Notes: a model not told the origin generated them from the letters alone. Positions 27,301 through 38,609 are shown, counted from the stretch's first letter. The stretch: DNA of 64,000 nucleotides from Phorcus lineatus (GCA_921293015.1 OV121086.1:43851402-43915401), one strand, 5' to 3'. Translations and numbers: made by a program.

Positions 27301-30300
27301 AATTTTGAAGAAATCTTTTTCCTTAGATATGACCTTTGGTTGACCGCAGTAGTCAAAAGAGCATATACATAGGTCTCGCGCCCAATTTTGACGCCTTTGA
27401 TTTTCAAGCGTCGAGGGTCATGCCCCTTTGAAAATGGCGATTACGTCAAAATAAAGCAATTTCGACGAAATCTTTTTCCTTAGATATGACCTTTGGTTGA
27501 CCGCAGTAGTCAAAAGAGCATATACATAGGTCTCGCGCCCAATTTTGACGCCTTTGATTTTCAAGCGTCGAGGGTCATGCCCCTTTGAAAATGGCGATTA
27601 CGTCAAAATAAAGGAATTTCGACGAAATCTTTTTCCTTAGATATGACCTTTGGTTGACCGCAGTAGTCAAAAGAGCATATACATAGGTCTCGCGCCCAAT
27701 TTTGACGCCTTTGATTTTCAAGCGTCGAGGGTTATGCCCCTTTGAAAATAGCGATTACGTCAAAATAAAGCAATTTCGACGAAATCTTTTTCCTTAGATA
27801 TGACCTTTGGTTGACCGCAGTAGTCAAAAGAGCATATACATAGGTCTCGCGCCCAATTTTGACGCCTTTGATTTTCAAGCGTCGAGGGTTGTGCCCCTTT
27901 GAAAATGGCGATTACGTCAAAATTAAGCAATTTCGACGAAATCTTTTTCCTTAGATATGACCTTTGGTTGACCGCAGTAGTCAAAAGAGCATATACATAG
28001 GTCTCGCGCCCAATTTTGACGCCTTTGATTTTCAAGCGTCGAGGGTTATGCCCCTTTGAAAATGGCGATTACGTCAAAATAAAGCAATTTCGACGAAATC
28101 ATTTTCCTTAGATATGACCTTTGGTTGACCGCAGTAGTCAAAAGAGCATATACATAGGTCTCGCGCCCAATTTTGAAGCCTTTGATTTTCAAGCGTCGAG
28201 GGTTATGCCCCTTTGAAAATGGCGATTACGTCAAAATAAAGCAATTTTGACGAAATCTTTTTCCTTAGATATGACCTTTGGTTGACCGCAGTAGTCAAAA
28301 GAGCATATACATAGGTCTCGCGCCCAATTTTGACGCCTTTGATTTTCAAGCGTCGAGGGTTATGCCCCTTTGAAAATAGCGATTACGTCAAAATAAAGCA
28401 ATTTCGACGAAATCTTTTTCCTTAGATATGACCTTTGGTTGACCGCAGTAGTCAAAAGAGCATATACATAGGTCTCGCGCCCAATTTTGACGCCTTTGAT
28501 TTTCAAGCGTCGAGGGTTATGCCCCTTTGAAAATGGCGATTACGTCAAAATAAAGCAATTTCGACGAAATCATTTTCCTTAGATATGACCTTTGGTTGAC
28601 CGCAGTAGTCAAAAGAGCATATACATAGGTCTCGCGCCCAATTTTGACGCCTTTGATTTTCAAGCGTCGAGGGTTATGCCCCTTTGAAAATGGCGACTAC
28701 GTCAAAATAAAGCAATTTCGACGAAATCTTTTTCCTTAGATATGACCTTTGGTTGACCGCAGTAGTCAAAATAGCATATACATAGGTCTCGCGCCCAATT
28801 TTGACGCCTTTGATTTTCAAGCGTCGAGGGTCATGCCCCTTTGAAAATGGCGATTACGTCAAAATAAAGCAATTTCGACGAAATCTTTTTCCTTAGATAT
28901 GACCTTTGGTTGACCGCAGTAGTCAAAAGAGCATATACATAGGTCTCGCGCCCAATTTTGACGCCTTTGATTTTCAAGCGTCGAGGGTTATGCCCCTTTG
29001 AAAATGGCGATTACGTCAAAATAAAGCAATTTCGACGAAATCTTTTTCCTTAGATATGACCTTTGGTTGACCGCAGTAGTCAAAAGAGCATATATATAGG
29101 TCTCGCGCCCAATTTTGACGCCTTTGATTTTCAAGCGTCGAGGGTTATGCCCCTTTGAAAATAGCGATTACGTCAAAATAAAGCAATTTCGACGAAATCT
29201 TTTTCCTTAGATATGACCTTTGGTTGACCGCAGTAGTCAAAAGAGCATATACATAGGTCTCGCGCTCAATTTTGACGCCTTTGATTTTCAAGCGTCGAGG
29301 GTCATGCCCCTTTGAAAATGGCGATTACGTCAAAATAAAGCAATTTCGACGAAATCATTTTCCTTAGATATGACCTTTGGTTGACCGCAGTAGTCAAAAG
29401 AGCATATACATAGGTCTCGCGCCCAATTTTGACGCCTTTGATTTTCAAGCGTCGAGGGTTATGCCCCTTTGAAAATGGCGATTACGTCAAAATAAAGCAA
29501 TTTCGACGAAATCATTTTCCTTAGATATGACCTTTGGTTGACCGCAGTAGTCAAAAGAGCATATACATAGGTCTCGCGCCCAATTTTGACGCCTTTGATT
29601 TTCAAGCGTCGAGGGTTATGCCCCTTTGAAAATGGCGATTACGTCAAAATAAAGCAATTTCGACGAAATCTTTTTCCTTAGATATGACCTTTGGTTGACC
29701 GCAGTAGTCAAAAGAGCATATACATAGGTCTCGCGCCCAATTTTGACGCCTTTGATTTTCAAGCGTCGAGGGTCATGCCCCTTTGAAAATGGCGATTACG
29801 TCAAAATTAAGCAATTTCGACGAAATCTTTTTCCTTAGATATGACCTTTGGTTGACCGCAGTAGTCAAAAGAGCATATACATAGGTCTCGCGCCCAATTT
29901 TGACGCCTTTGATTTTCAAGCGTCGAGGGTTATGCCCCTTTGAAAATGGCGATTACGTCAAAATAAAGCAATTTTGACGAAATCTTTTTCCTTAGATATG
30001 ACCTTTGGTTGACCGCAGTAGTCAAAAGAGCATGTACATAGGTCTCGCGCCCAATTTTGACGCCTTTGATTTTCAAGCGTCGAGGGTTATGCCCCTTTGA
30101 AAATGGCGATTACGTCAAAATAAAGCAATTTCGACGAAATCTTTTTCCTTAGATATGACCTTTGGTTGACCGCAGTAGTCAAAAGAGCATATAAATAGGT
30201 CTCGCGCCCAATTTTGACGCCTTTGATTTTCAAGCGTCGAGGGTTATGCCCCTTTGAAAATGGCGATTACGTCAAAATAAAGCAATTTCGACGAAATCTT

Positions 30301-30600
30301 TTTCCTTAGATATGACATTTGGTTGACCGCAGTAGTCAAAAGAGCATATACATAGGTCTCGCGCCCAATTTTGACGCCTTTGATTTTCAAGCGTCGAGGG
30401 TTATGCCCCTTTGAAAATGGCGATTACGTCAAAATAAAGCAATTTCGACGAAATCTTTTTCCTTAGATATGACATTTGGTTGACCGCAGTAGTCAAAAGA
30501 GCATATACATAGGTCTCGCGCCCAATTTTGACGCCTTTGATTTTCAAGCGTCGAGGGTTATGCCCCTTTGAAAATGGCGATTACGTCAAAATAAAGCAAT
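18300..30600. repeat. Array zone D: GGTCATG-rich, TTTGAAG subtype
   Basis: GGTCATG is frequent here, with AGAAGTCAAAAG, CTCAATTTT and CATTTTCC. The TTTGAAGAAATC subtype occurs with AATTTT at 18,823, 21,492, 22,748, 24,475, 26,359 and 27,301. The intervals are 17, 8, 11, 12 and 6 monomers with no length error. The GTTGTG plus AATTAAGC pair recurs near 20,670, 21,770, 23,335, 25,380 and 27,890. I found no indel in this 12-kb zone, so it is well homogenised. Confidence 0.75.
24374..27620. repeat. Three copies of a 6-monomer-spaced module
   Basis: The ordered markers CAAATGAGC, TTTGAAG and AAAGGAATTT occur three times, at 24,374/24,475/24,787, 26,258/26,359/26,671 and 27,200/27,301/27,613. Internal spacings are identical each time (101 and 413 bp). 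Copies are 1,884 bp (12 monomers) and 942 bp (6 monomers) apart, so this is a young local amplification of the higher-order-repeat kind. Confidence 0.85.
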
Positions 30601-33600
30601 TTCGACGAAATCTTTTTCCTTAGATATGTCCTTTGGTTGACCGCAGTAGTCAAAAGAGCATATACATAGGTCTCGCGCCCAATTTTGACGCCTTTGATTT
30701 TCAAGCGTCGAGGGTTATGCCCCTTTGAAAATGGCGATTACGTCAAAATAAAGCAATTTCGACGGAATCTTTTTCCTTAGATATGACCTTTGGTTGACCG
30801 CAGTAGTCAAAAGAGCATATACATAGGTCTCACGCCCAATTTTGACGCCTTTGGTTTTCAAGCGTCGAGGGTTATGCCCCTTTGAAAATGGCACATACGT
30901 CAAAATAAAGCAATTTCGACGAAATCTTTTTCCTTAGATATGACCTTTGGTTGACCGCAGTAGTCAAAAGAGCATATACATAGGTCTCGCGCCCAATTTT
31001 GACGCCTTTGATTTTCAAGCGTCGAGGGTTGTGCCCCTTTGAAAATGGTGATTACGTCAAAATAAAGCAATTTCGACGAAATCTTTTTCCTTAGATATGA
31101 CCTTTGGTTGACCGCAGTAGTCAAAAGAGCATATACATAGGTCTCGCGCCCAATTTTGACGCCTTTGATTTTCAAGCGTCGAGGGTTATGCCCCTTTGAA
31201 AATGGCGATTACGTCAAAATAAAGCAATTTCGACGAAATCTTTTTCCTTAGATATGACCTTTGGTTGACCGCAGTAGTCAAAAGAGCATATACATAGGTC
31301 TCGCGCCCAATTTTGACGCCTTTGATTTTCAAGCGTCGAGGGTCATGCCCCTTTGAAAATGGCGATTACGTCAAAATAAAGCAATTTCGACGAACTCTTT
31401 TTCCTTAGATATGACCTTTGGTTGACCGCAGTAGTCAAAAGAGCATATAAATAGGTCTCGCGCCCAATTTTGACGCCTTTGATTTTCAAGCGTCGAGGGT
31501 TATGCCCCTTTGAAAATGGCGATTACGTCAAAATAAAGCAATTTCGACGAAATCTTTTTCCTTAGATATGACCTTTGGTTGACCGCAGTAGTCAAAAGAG
31601 CATATACATAGGTCTCGCGCCCAATTTTGACGCCTTTGATTTTCAAGCGTCGAGGGTCATGCCCCTTTGAAAATGGCGATTACGTCAAAATAAAGCAATT
31701 TCGACGAAATCTTTTTCCTTAGATATGACCTTTGGTTGACCGCAGTAGTCAAAAGAGCATATACATAGGTCTCGCGCCCAATTTTGACGCCTTTGATTTT
31801 CAAGCGTCGAGGGTTATGCCCCTTTGAAAATGGCGATTACGTCAAAATAAAGCAATTTCGACGAAATCTTTTTCCTTAGATATGTCCTTTGGTTGACCGC
31901 AGTAGTCAAAAGAGCATATACATAGGTCTCGCGCCCAATTTTGACGCCTTTGATTTTCAAGCGTCGAGGGTTATGCCCCTTTGAAAATGGCGATTACGTC
32001 AAAATAAAGCAATTTCGACGGAATCTTTTTCCTTAGATATGACCTTTGGTTGACCGCAGTAGTCAAAAGAGCATATACATAGGTCTCGCGCCCAATTTTG
32101 ACGCCTTTGATTTTCAAGCGTCGAGGGTTATGCCCCTTTGAAAATGGCGATTACGTCAAAATAAAGCAATTTCGACGGAATCTTTTTCCTTAGATATGAC
32201 CTTTGGTTGACCGCAGTAGTCAAAAGAGCATATACATAGGTCTCGCGCCCAATTTTGACGCCTTTGATTTTCAAGCGTCGAGGGTTATGCCCCTTTGAAA
32301 ATGGCGATTACGTCAAAATAAAGCAATTTCGACGAAATCTTTTTCCTTAGATATGACCTTTGGTTGACCGCAGTAGTCAAAAGAGCATATACATAGGTCT
32401 CGCGCCCAATTTTGACGCCTTTGATTTTCAAGCGTCGAGGGTTGTGCCCCTTTGAAAATGGTGATTACGTCAAAATAAAGCAATTTCGACGAAATCTTTT
32501 TCCTTAGATATGACCTTTGGTTGACCGCAGTAGTCAAAAGAGCATATACATAGGTCTCACGCCCAATTTTGACGCCTTTGATTTTCAAGCGTCGAGGGTT
32601 GTGCCCCTTTGAAAATGGTGATTACGTCAAAATAAAGCAATTTCGACGAAATCTTTTTCCTTAGATATGACCTTTGGTTGACCGCAGTAGTCAAAAGAGC
32701 ATATACATAGGTCTCGCGCCCAATTTTGACGCCTTTGATTTTCAAGCGTCGAGGGTTATGCCCCTTTGAAAATGGCGATTACGTCAAAATAAAGCAATTT
32801 CGACGAAATCTTTTTCCTTAGATATGACCTTTGGTTGACCGCAGTAGTCAAAAGAGCATATACATAGGTCTCGCGCCCAATTTTGACGCCTTTGATTTTC
32901 AAGCGTCGAGGGTCATGCCCCTTTGAAAATGGCGATTACGTCAAAATAAAGCAATTTCGACGAACTCTTTTTCCTTAGATATGACCTTTGGTTGACCGCA
33001 GTAGTCAAAAGAGCATATAAATAGGTCTCGCGCCCAATTTTGACGCCTTTGATTTTCAAGCGTCGAGGGTTATGCCCCTTTGAAAATGGCGATTACGTCA
33101 AAATAAAGCAATTTCGACGAAATCTTTTTCCTTAGATATGACCTTTGGTTGACCGCAGTAGTCAAAAGAGCATATACATAGGTCTCGCGCCCAATTTTGA
33201 CGCCTTTGATTTTCAAGCGTCGAGGGTTATGCCCCTTTGAAAATGGCGATTACGTCAAAATAAAGCAATTTCGACGAAATCTTTTTCCTTAGATATGACC
33301 TTTGGTTGACCGCAGTAGTCAAAAGAGCATATACATAGGTCTCGCGCCCAATTTTGACGCCTTTGATTTTCAAGCGTCGAGGGTTATGCCCCTTTGAAAA
33401 TGGCGATTACGTCAAAATAAAGCAATTTCGACGAAATCTTTTTCCTTAGATATGTCCTTTGGTTGACCGCAGTAGTCAAAAGAGCATATACATAGGTCTC
33501 GCGCCCAATTTTGACGCCTTTGATTTTCAAGCGTCGAGGGTTATGCCCCTTTGAAAATGGCGATTACGTCAAAATAAAGCAATTTCGACGGAATCTTTTT

Positions 33601-34260
33601 CCTTAGATATGACCTTTGGTTGACCGCAGTAGTCAAAAGAGCATATACATAGGTCTCACGCCCAATTTTGACGCCTTTGATTTTCAAGCGTCGAGGGTTA
33701 TGCCCCTTTGAAAATGGCGATTACGTCAAAATAAAGCAATTTCGACGAAATCTTTTTCCTTAGATATGACATTTGGTTGACCGCAGTAGTCAAAAGAGCA
33801 TATACATAGGTCTCGCGCCCAATTTTGACGCCTTTGATTTTCAAGCGTCGAGGGTTGTGCCCCTTTGAAAATGGTGATTACGTCAAAATAAAGCAATTTC
33901 GACGAAATCTTTTTCCTTAGATATGACCTTTGGTTGACCGCAGTAGTCAAAAGAGCATATACATAGGTCTCGCGCCCAATTTTGACGCCTTTGATTTTCA
34001 AGCGTCGAGGGTTATGCCCCTTTGAAAATGGCGATTACGTCAAAATAAAGCAATTTCGACGAAATCTTTTTCCTTAGATATGACCTTTGGTTGACCGCAG
34101 TAGTCAAAAGAGCATATACATAGGTCTCGCGCCCAATTTTGACGCCTTTGATTTTCAAGCGTCGAGGGTCATGCCCCTTTGAAAATGGCGATTACGTCAA
34201 AATAAAGCAATTTCGACGAACTCTTTTTCCTTAGATATGACCTTTGGTTGACCGCAGTAG
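30600..34260. repeat. Array zone E: 8-monomer module, three copies
   Basis: Marker order TATGTCC, CGGAATC, CTCACG, GTTGTG with GGTGATT, GGTCATG, GAACTC, ATAAATAGG. TATGTCC lies at 30,625, 31,881 and 33,451. The first interval is 8 monomers. The second is 10, because one extra CGGAATC monomer and one extra GTTGTG monomer were inserted. The GTTGTG to GAACTC distance is about 364 bp in all three copies, and GAACTC to the next TATGTCC is 489 bp in both cases. The third copy lacks ATAAATAGG. Confidence 0.85.
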
Positions 34261-34996
34261 TCAAAAGAGCATATACATAGGTCTCGCGCCCAATTTTGAC
34301 GCCTTTGATTTTCAAGCGTCGAGGGTTATGCCCTTTTGAAAATGGCGATTACGTCAAAATAAAGCAATTTCGACGAAATCTTTTTCCTTAGATATGACCT
34401 TTGGTTGACCGCAGTAGTCAAAAGAGCATATACATAGGTCTCGCGCCCAATTTTGACGCCTTTGATTTTCAAGCGTCGAGGGTTATGCCCCTTTGAAAAT
34501 GGCGATTAGGTCAAAATGAAGTAATTTCGACGAAATCTTTTTCCTTAGATATGACCTTTGGTTGACCGCAGTAGTCAAAAGAGCATATACATAGGTCTCG
34601 CGCCCAATTTTGACGCCTTTGATTTTCAAGCGTCGAGGGTTATGCCCCTTTGAAATTGGCGATTACGTCAAAATAAAGCAATTTCGACGAAATCTTTTTC
34701 CTTAGATATGACCTTTGGTTGACCGCAGTAGTCAAAAGAGCATATACATAGGTCTCGCGCCCAATTTTGACGCCTTTGATTTTCAAGCGTCGAGGGTTAT
34801 GCCCCTTTGAAAATGGCGATTACGTCAAAATAAAGCAATTTCGACGAAATCTTTTTCCTTAGATATGACCTTTGGTTGACCGCAGTAGTCAAAAGAGCAT
34901 ATACATAGGTCTCGCGCCCAATTTTGACGCCTTTGATTTTCAAGCGTCGAGGGTTATGCCCCTTTGAAAATGGCGATTACGTCAAAATAAAGCAAT

Positions 34997-34999
34997 TTC
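34997..34999. other. Left target-site duplication, TTC
   Basis: The satellite reads AAAGCAATTTC up to the transposon, and TTC is repeated at 41,633-41,635 on the other side before the satellite resumes as GACGAAATC. The uninterrupted copy at 50,736-50,738 has a single TTC, which confirms the 3-bp length. Confidence 0.92.
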
Positions 35000-35025
35000 C
35001 ACTGGAGTAACGAGCGTTCATTCCA
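35000..35025 (+). repeat. Left terminal inverted repeat, 26 bp
   Basis: Reads CACTGGAGTAACG, then A, then GCGTTCATTCCA. It matches the reverse complement of 41,607-41,632 at 25 of 26 positions, the only difference being A here against C there at position 14. Identity stops abruptly after the final A. Confidence 0.95.
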
Positions 35026-35195
35026 AAAGCTTAAAGGCGTCCTTTCCAAGAGGAAAGAGGCACCCTTCCACACCTTTCCATAAAGGAAAGAGGCACCCTT
35101 CCACACCTTTCCATAGGCTTAAAGAACGCCCTTTCCAAAGCCTCTTTGGAAAGAACGCACGGCAAGGTGACCTTTCCACAGCCTTTAAAACTAAT
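35026..35195. repeat. Left subterminal repeat region
   Basis: CTTTCC or its complement GGAAAG occurs about eight to ten times in 170 bp, in both orientations. One 16-bp stretch, AAAGGCGTCCTTTCCA at 35,033-35,048, also occurs inverted at 41,551-41,566 near the other end. In plant CACTA elements such short subterminal motifs are binding sites for element-encoded proteins. That role here is inference. Confidence 0.8.
35051..35115. repeat. Tandem duplication of a 32-bp subterminal unit
   Basis: The unit beginning AGGAAAGAGGCACCC and ending CACCTTTCCATA is present twice (35,051-35,082 and 35,084-35,115) with a 33-bp period and no difference that I can see. Each copy carries one GGAAAG and one CTTTCC, so the duplication raises the number of putative binding motifs at the left end only. 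Confidence 0.92.
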
Positions 35196-35660
35196 TAGCA
35201 CCTTACCTGTCTGACCAAGAGTTATGTCCCTTTATTCTGTAGTCAAATTCGTCATGTTATTGAATACCTTTAGAAGTTTTTGATTAAGTTAACCTATAGT
35301 TATTTTTACATTTTGAAAATCTTTATTTTGTTTGAAAGATTGATTCTTAAAAGACATGAAATTTAATTTACCTTTGAAAAAAATTTTAAATGTTTTTCAT
35401 CGTAATTTTTTAACAAAAGAAGACTTTGTTTTTAAATGATGAATCAAATCCTTCAAATTAGTTTATTGCAGAAATTAAATAAATCATTTTACTATTTAAG
35501 GAGTGACTTAAACACATGAAATGAATAAGAGATATAGAGTTTGAAAATTGCATCATTTAAAATTAAAAGATATTTAGAAAATTGTATGAATTTAATCATG
35601 GAAAATGTTAATAAACAATTTTTGGCAATGATTATCATTTGTTCGCAATAATTTTTTGAT
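35196..35660. other. AT-rich interior, nothing recognised
   Basis: No open frame or structured element seen. At 35,217 it contains AAGAGTTATGTCCCTTT, close to the satellite word GGGTTATGCCCCTTT. A shorter version (AAGAGTTATGTC) recurs near 35,959. Confidence 0.5.
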
Positions 35661-35661
35661 T

Positions 35662-35868
35662 TCAAAGGTAAATGGTGACCTTTTTGAAAGTGAAGTTTGA
35701 AATATTATCAATGACAAAGTACATACCCGTTTCAATCGTCAGAAAAAGTAATCCGTGAATTGTTTGCAACTTGATCGACTTCCTGAATAATCCTATTAAA
35801 TTTGGGTACCTTTCCAAATGATCTACTTTTTTCAAGTGACTGTAAGCATCGATAGCATTGCCGAACAT
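35662..35868 (-). other. Exon-like open frame of 68 codons, unrecognised
   Basis: The longest ATG-initiated frame in the transposon. It begins MFGNAIDAYSHLKKV and has mixed composition unlike the AT-driven frames around it. A GTATGT at 35,721-35,726 (complement ACATAC) could be a splice donor ending a coding exon of 142 nt (35,727-35,868). The start context is AGAAAATG, preceded by a CCAAT sequence. I recognise no domain. A frame of this length is not rare by chance in 6.6 kb of AT-rich DNA. It could be an exon of a captured gene or of a decayed transposase, but neither is shown. Confidence 0.15.
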
Positions 35869-35869
35869 T

Positions 35870-36946
35870 TTCTTCTCATTGGTTGAACGTATATTCTACA
35901 AGTTCATTGGTTTATAACGTTTGTCGTTGTTAAGATGTACTAATTAGCTGTGTAATGCCAAGAGTTATGTCAGTATGAACGGATGTTGACATAAGCCGCC
36001 ATTTACCAAAGGGTCCAAAGCACATGTGTGGGCCTGCTATTTGAGACAAATAATCTGACAATGAAATTTGACAGGAAATAGATTACATAATAGGCACCTG
36101 TTAATTATGACAACATTAGGACCCAACTATGGACAGTATGCATTGAATCTGAGCAGTGTCTTGTGATGTGCAATTGCGTCGCCACATTCTAAACTCAGCA
36201 TGAAGTACATAATTCACAAAACCAGTTTCATAAATAAATATCAAAACTAAAAAAGTGTTTTATTTTTTTTTTAAATTCCAAGCTTCATAGGTTCAAAATT
36301 TAATTGGATCAGGTAAAAACTATTATTCATACAAGAATTTATGAATGAGTTTTTAAAAAGAATATAGAATGTTGATGTAATAAGAGCATTGTGAAGATGA
36401 CAATATCCCTTGTCAATCGTTAAATTTTATATAAAACAACTAAATACAGGATCATATAACGAATATTTGTACTTAAATGTATGACTACATTGATCATGCA
36501 TGTTTATGATTGTTCGATATGTATTTCGAAAAGATATATATGTCTCATAAATTATCATTACAGGAAAGTAAATTCTAAGGCAACAGCTAGTTCGCCGATC
36601 CGTTCGTTGTCCAAATTAAGGAAACATTTAGATATGTGTATGTAAATTGCAACTTACAATGTCATGTATAATTATGGTAAAACTTATGATATCAACAACA
36701 AAGCGTTGATCTAATATTAATTCATTGTTCATGAGCTTAACATAATAAAGAACATCTTAGAAATAGAATTTAGAAACATACAATCTAATGCTATTGTTTG
36801 ATAATAACAAGCAAAACAGAAAAATCTTATAAAACAGATCCACAAAAATATTTTATTGAATCTTACATATCCCCTATTTCAAATAATGCACCTTAGGCTT
36901 TCTGTGAGAAGAATCGCTCATTATAAACAATATACATCTTGTTAAT
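35870..36946. other. AT-rich interior, nothing recognised
   Basis: No frame above about 50 codons and no hairpin or repeat that I could support. It includes a run of nine or more T near 36,260. The segment around 36,000-36,190 is somewhat richer in G+C but has no recognisable content. Confidence 0.4.
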
Positions 36947-37060
36947 TTGTCTAGCCGACAATCAAGAGTGCCTCTTTGATCTCATAGTGGTAATTAACTG
37001 GATGCGTTTAGTGTAGAGGCTGGACCAGAAAGGGGGAGGGGGCGTGAGGGGTGGGGCGTC
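36947..37060. repeat. Diverged direct repeat 1, copy a
   Basis: Begins with TTGTCTAGCCGACAATCAAG, identical over 20 bp to 38,655-38,674. Similarity then decays but continues through a shared TCTTTGA/TCTGTGA region into a purine-rich stretch. It may be a fragment of an older dispersed repeat present twice in the element. Confidence 0.65.
37032..37056 (+). other. G-quadruplex motif
   Basis: Four G-runs of 5, 5, 4 and 4 at 37,032-37,036, 37,038-37,042, 37,048-37,051 and 37,053-37,056, with loops of 1, 5 and 1 bases. This fits the canonical G3+N1-7 pattern well and stands out in an otherwise AT-rich interior. The diverged copy near 38,720 has lost most of the G-runs. Confidence 0.8.
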
Positions 37061-37796
37061 TGGAAGTGACACTCGCTTGGAAAGAGCGTCTGACAGGATT
37101 GCTTTCATTGCTATTTGGCGGTCTATGGTATAGTATTCCCGCTATGCCATTGCCGAGACCTGGACTAACGGATTATGAATTGAGTTTCACTTGAATGTCA
37201 TATATAAAATATAGATTTAGCCAATGATCGAGTTTACAATTTATGATGAAAATATTAGGCTTTTCATTATTACATTAACAGGGCTTATTTCGGAGGTCAC
37301 GTTTTAATATATCAAACCCAGTAACCACATACTTGAACCAAACCTCTATTGTCCACAAAAGATTTTATAGAAAGCTCAATCGGCTCATACATAGCTTAAA
37401 ATATAGTTTTATGAACAATTCATTTCTGTTGATAGGTTTGCTCATTCATGAAACGGTATAAGATTGTTTTCTGACAATTCCTATGTTGTATCAATTCTTT
37501 TGAAATTAAGGAAATAATTTAAATTTCTGTATCAAGGTTAGAAACGCGGTGTAAAGTAAAATTATCAATAATATCAAGTCACAGAAACGGATGTATGAAA
37601 ACATATTAATGGATATTTATAATCAACTGACGATACTTTATACATACTGATACTACAATATGTGCACATATCCATTAAAAGTGGTAAATATTGTAAATAA
37701 AAACTTCACCTTGTGTATTAACCTCTGTCTAATAAGTAAAATTTGGACTTGCTTCCATGGTGTGCTAACAGTGAAATAAATGGATGGTTAAGACAA
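37061..37796. other. Unassigned interior
   Basis: The first 120 bp are near 50% G+C; the rest is strongly AT-rich. No coding frame, RNA gene or transposon terminus is recognisable. Confidence 0.4.
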
Positions 37797-37852
37797 TCAA
37801 CAACGGGTTTCATATCATGTTATAAGATGTCTTACATTTCTTTTATCAACTC
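37797..37852. repeat. Diverged direct repeat 2, copy a
   Basis: The segment starting TCAACAACGGGTTTCATA is repeated 100 bp downstream at 37,897 as TCAACAAACGGTTTCATA, at roughly 80% identity over about 55 bp. Both contain CATG followed by a TTACATTTC/ATACATTTC tail. Confidence 0.7.
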
Positions 37853-37896
37853 TCCATGCTCCAGATCTTGCTTTCTGTGAATGTTCTCTTTGCCGT

Positions 37897-37952
37897 TCAA
37901 CAAACGGTTTCATACCATGTGATAATGTCGCATACATTTCACATTCAAGCTC
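37897..37952. repeat. Diverged direct repeat 2, copy b
   Basis: Partner of 37,797-37,852. The unique spacer between the copies is about 44 bp. The divergence indicates an old local duplication. Confidence 0.7.
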
Positions 37953-38367
37953 TTGATTTTGTCAAATACTCGAGTGCGCCTCAAGCTCGATTGTAGTGAA
38001 TGCAAAAAATAAATAGACAAATATCGGACACGTCCAGATGTTTTTGGGGAAATTGACAAAGTATGTTACATTTTCTCTTAATTTGTCTAAAATTTTAAGA
38101 GCAAATATATTTCTATATACATGGATATGAGTTCTATACGGTAGTGACATTTTGAGCTACTTAACGAATAGAAACATCCTTAATTCAACACGTTTTATAC
38201 AAATAAGTAAACGATTTTCGTGATTTCTTCAATTACTAAGATTATTTTGAATTTAATTCACGTTTATAATCACGTGCATCAGTTGAGCAACAATTTTGAA
38301 AATTTTCGCTATGCTTTGTTATTTATAGCACAAGTTCTCACAGGTTTTTTACTTCTCTAATTCGTTG
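37953..38367. other. AT-rich interior with a chance open frame
   Basis: A 62-codon minus-strand ATG frame (37,962-38,150) lies here. Its composition follows the local base bias, it has no recognisable domain, and I treat it as chance. Confidence 0.4.
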
Positions 38368-38455
38368 TTATGTTCTGTATCCATGTATTGTTTAATTTTG
38401 TTATGTTCTGTATCCATGTATTGTTATGTTCTGTATCCATGTATTGTTTAATTTT
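38368..38455. repeat. Short tandem repeat, three 23-bp cores
   Basis: The core beginning TTATGTTCTGTATCCATG and ending TATTG occurs at 38,368, 38,401 and 38,424. The first and third copies are followed by TTTAATTTT, giving units of 33, 23 and 32 bp. Copies are identical, so this is recent replication slippage. A 63-codon minus-strand frame that reads through it simply mirrors the repeat. Confidence 0.92.
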
Positions 38456-38587
38456 GTATTGGTACGGCGTTGAAATTGGCCAAATGACTTGTTCGCCAGT
38501 CCAAATTTTGTACGAAATAAAAATATGGTTATAAACAATCTCATACAAATTGATAATACGGCTTACCTTGCTAAGTAACTACACAGG

Positions 38588-38609
38588 TCTCTCTGTCAAC
38601 TCAGAGAGA
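38588..38609. other. Perfect hairpin
   Basis: TCTCTCTG and CAGAGAGA form an 8-bp stem around a TCAACT loop. No T-run follows and no adjacent gene is seen, so no terminator or regulatory role is claimed. Confidence 0.7.

Larger units (their letters stand above)
1..34999. repeat. Left satellite array, 157-bp monomer, about 223 copies
   Basis: Head-to-tail tandem array with a period of exactly 157 bp and no other sequence. From phase 1 (ATAAAGCAATTTCG at base 1) to the same phase at 34,987 is 34,986 bp. Adding the two indels I found (24 bp at 5,529 and 1 bp at 13,797) gives exactly 223 periods. Monomers differ by only a few substitutions each. Most differences are shared among several monomers, which points to amplification of multi-monomer blocks rather than independent mutation. 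The array runs off the left edge of the window and ends at a transposon insertion on the right. No gene is embedded. Whether it is centromeric, pericentromeric or interstitial cannot be told from sequence. Confidence 0.98.

Noticed and set aside
30900-34001. A strict 9-monomer (1,413-bp) higher-order repeat
   Set aside because: GGTGATT monomers are 9 monomers apart twice, but TATGTCC markers are 8 and then 10 apart. The better description is an 8-monomer module with two single-monomer expansions.
37962-38548. Two minus-strand ATG frames (62 and 63 codons) as genes
   Set aside because: Their composition follows the local AT bias, one simply translates a 23-bp tandem repeat, and no domain or splice evidence supports either.
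38588-38609. Transcription terminator
   Set aside because: The 8-bp stem has no trailing T-run and no adjacent gene, and the context is eukaryotic.
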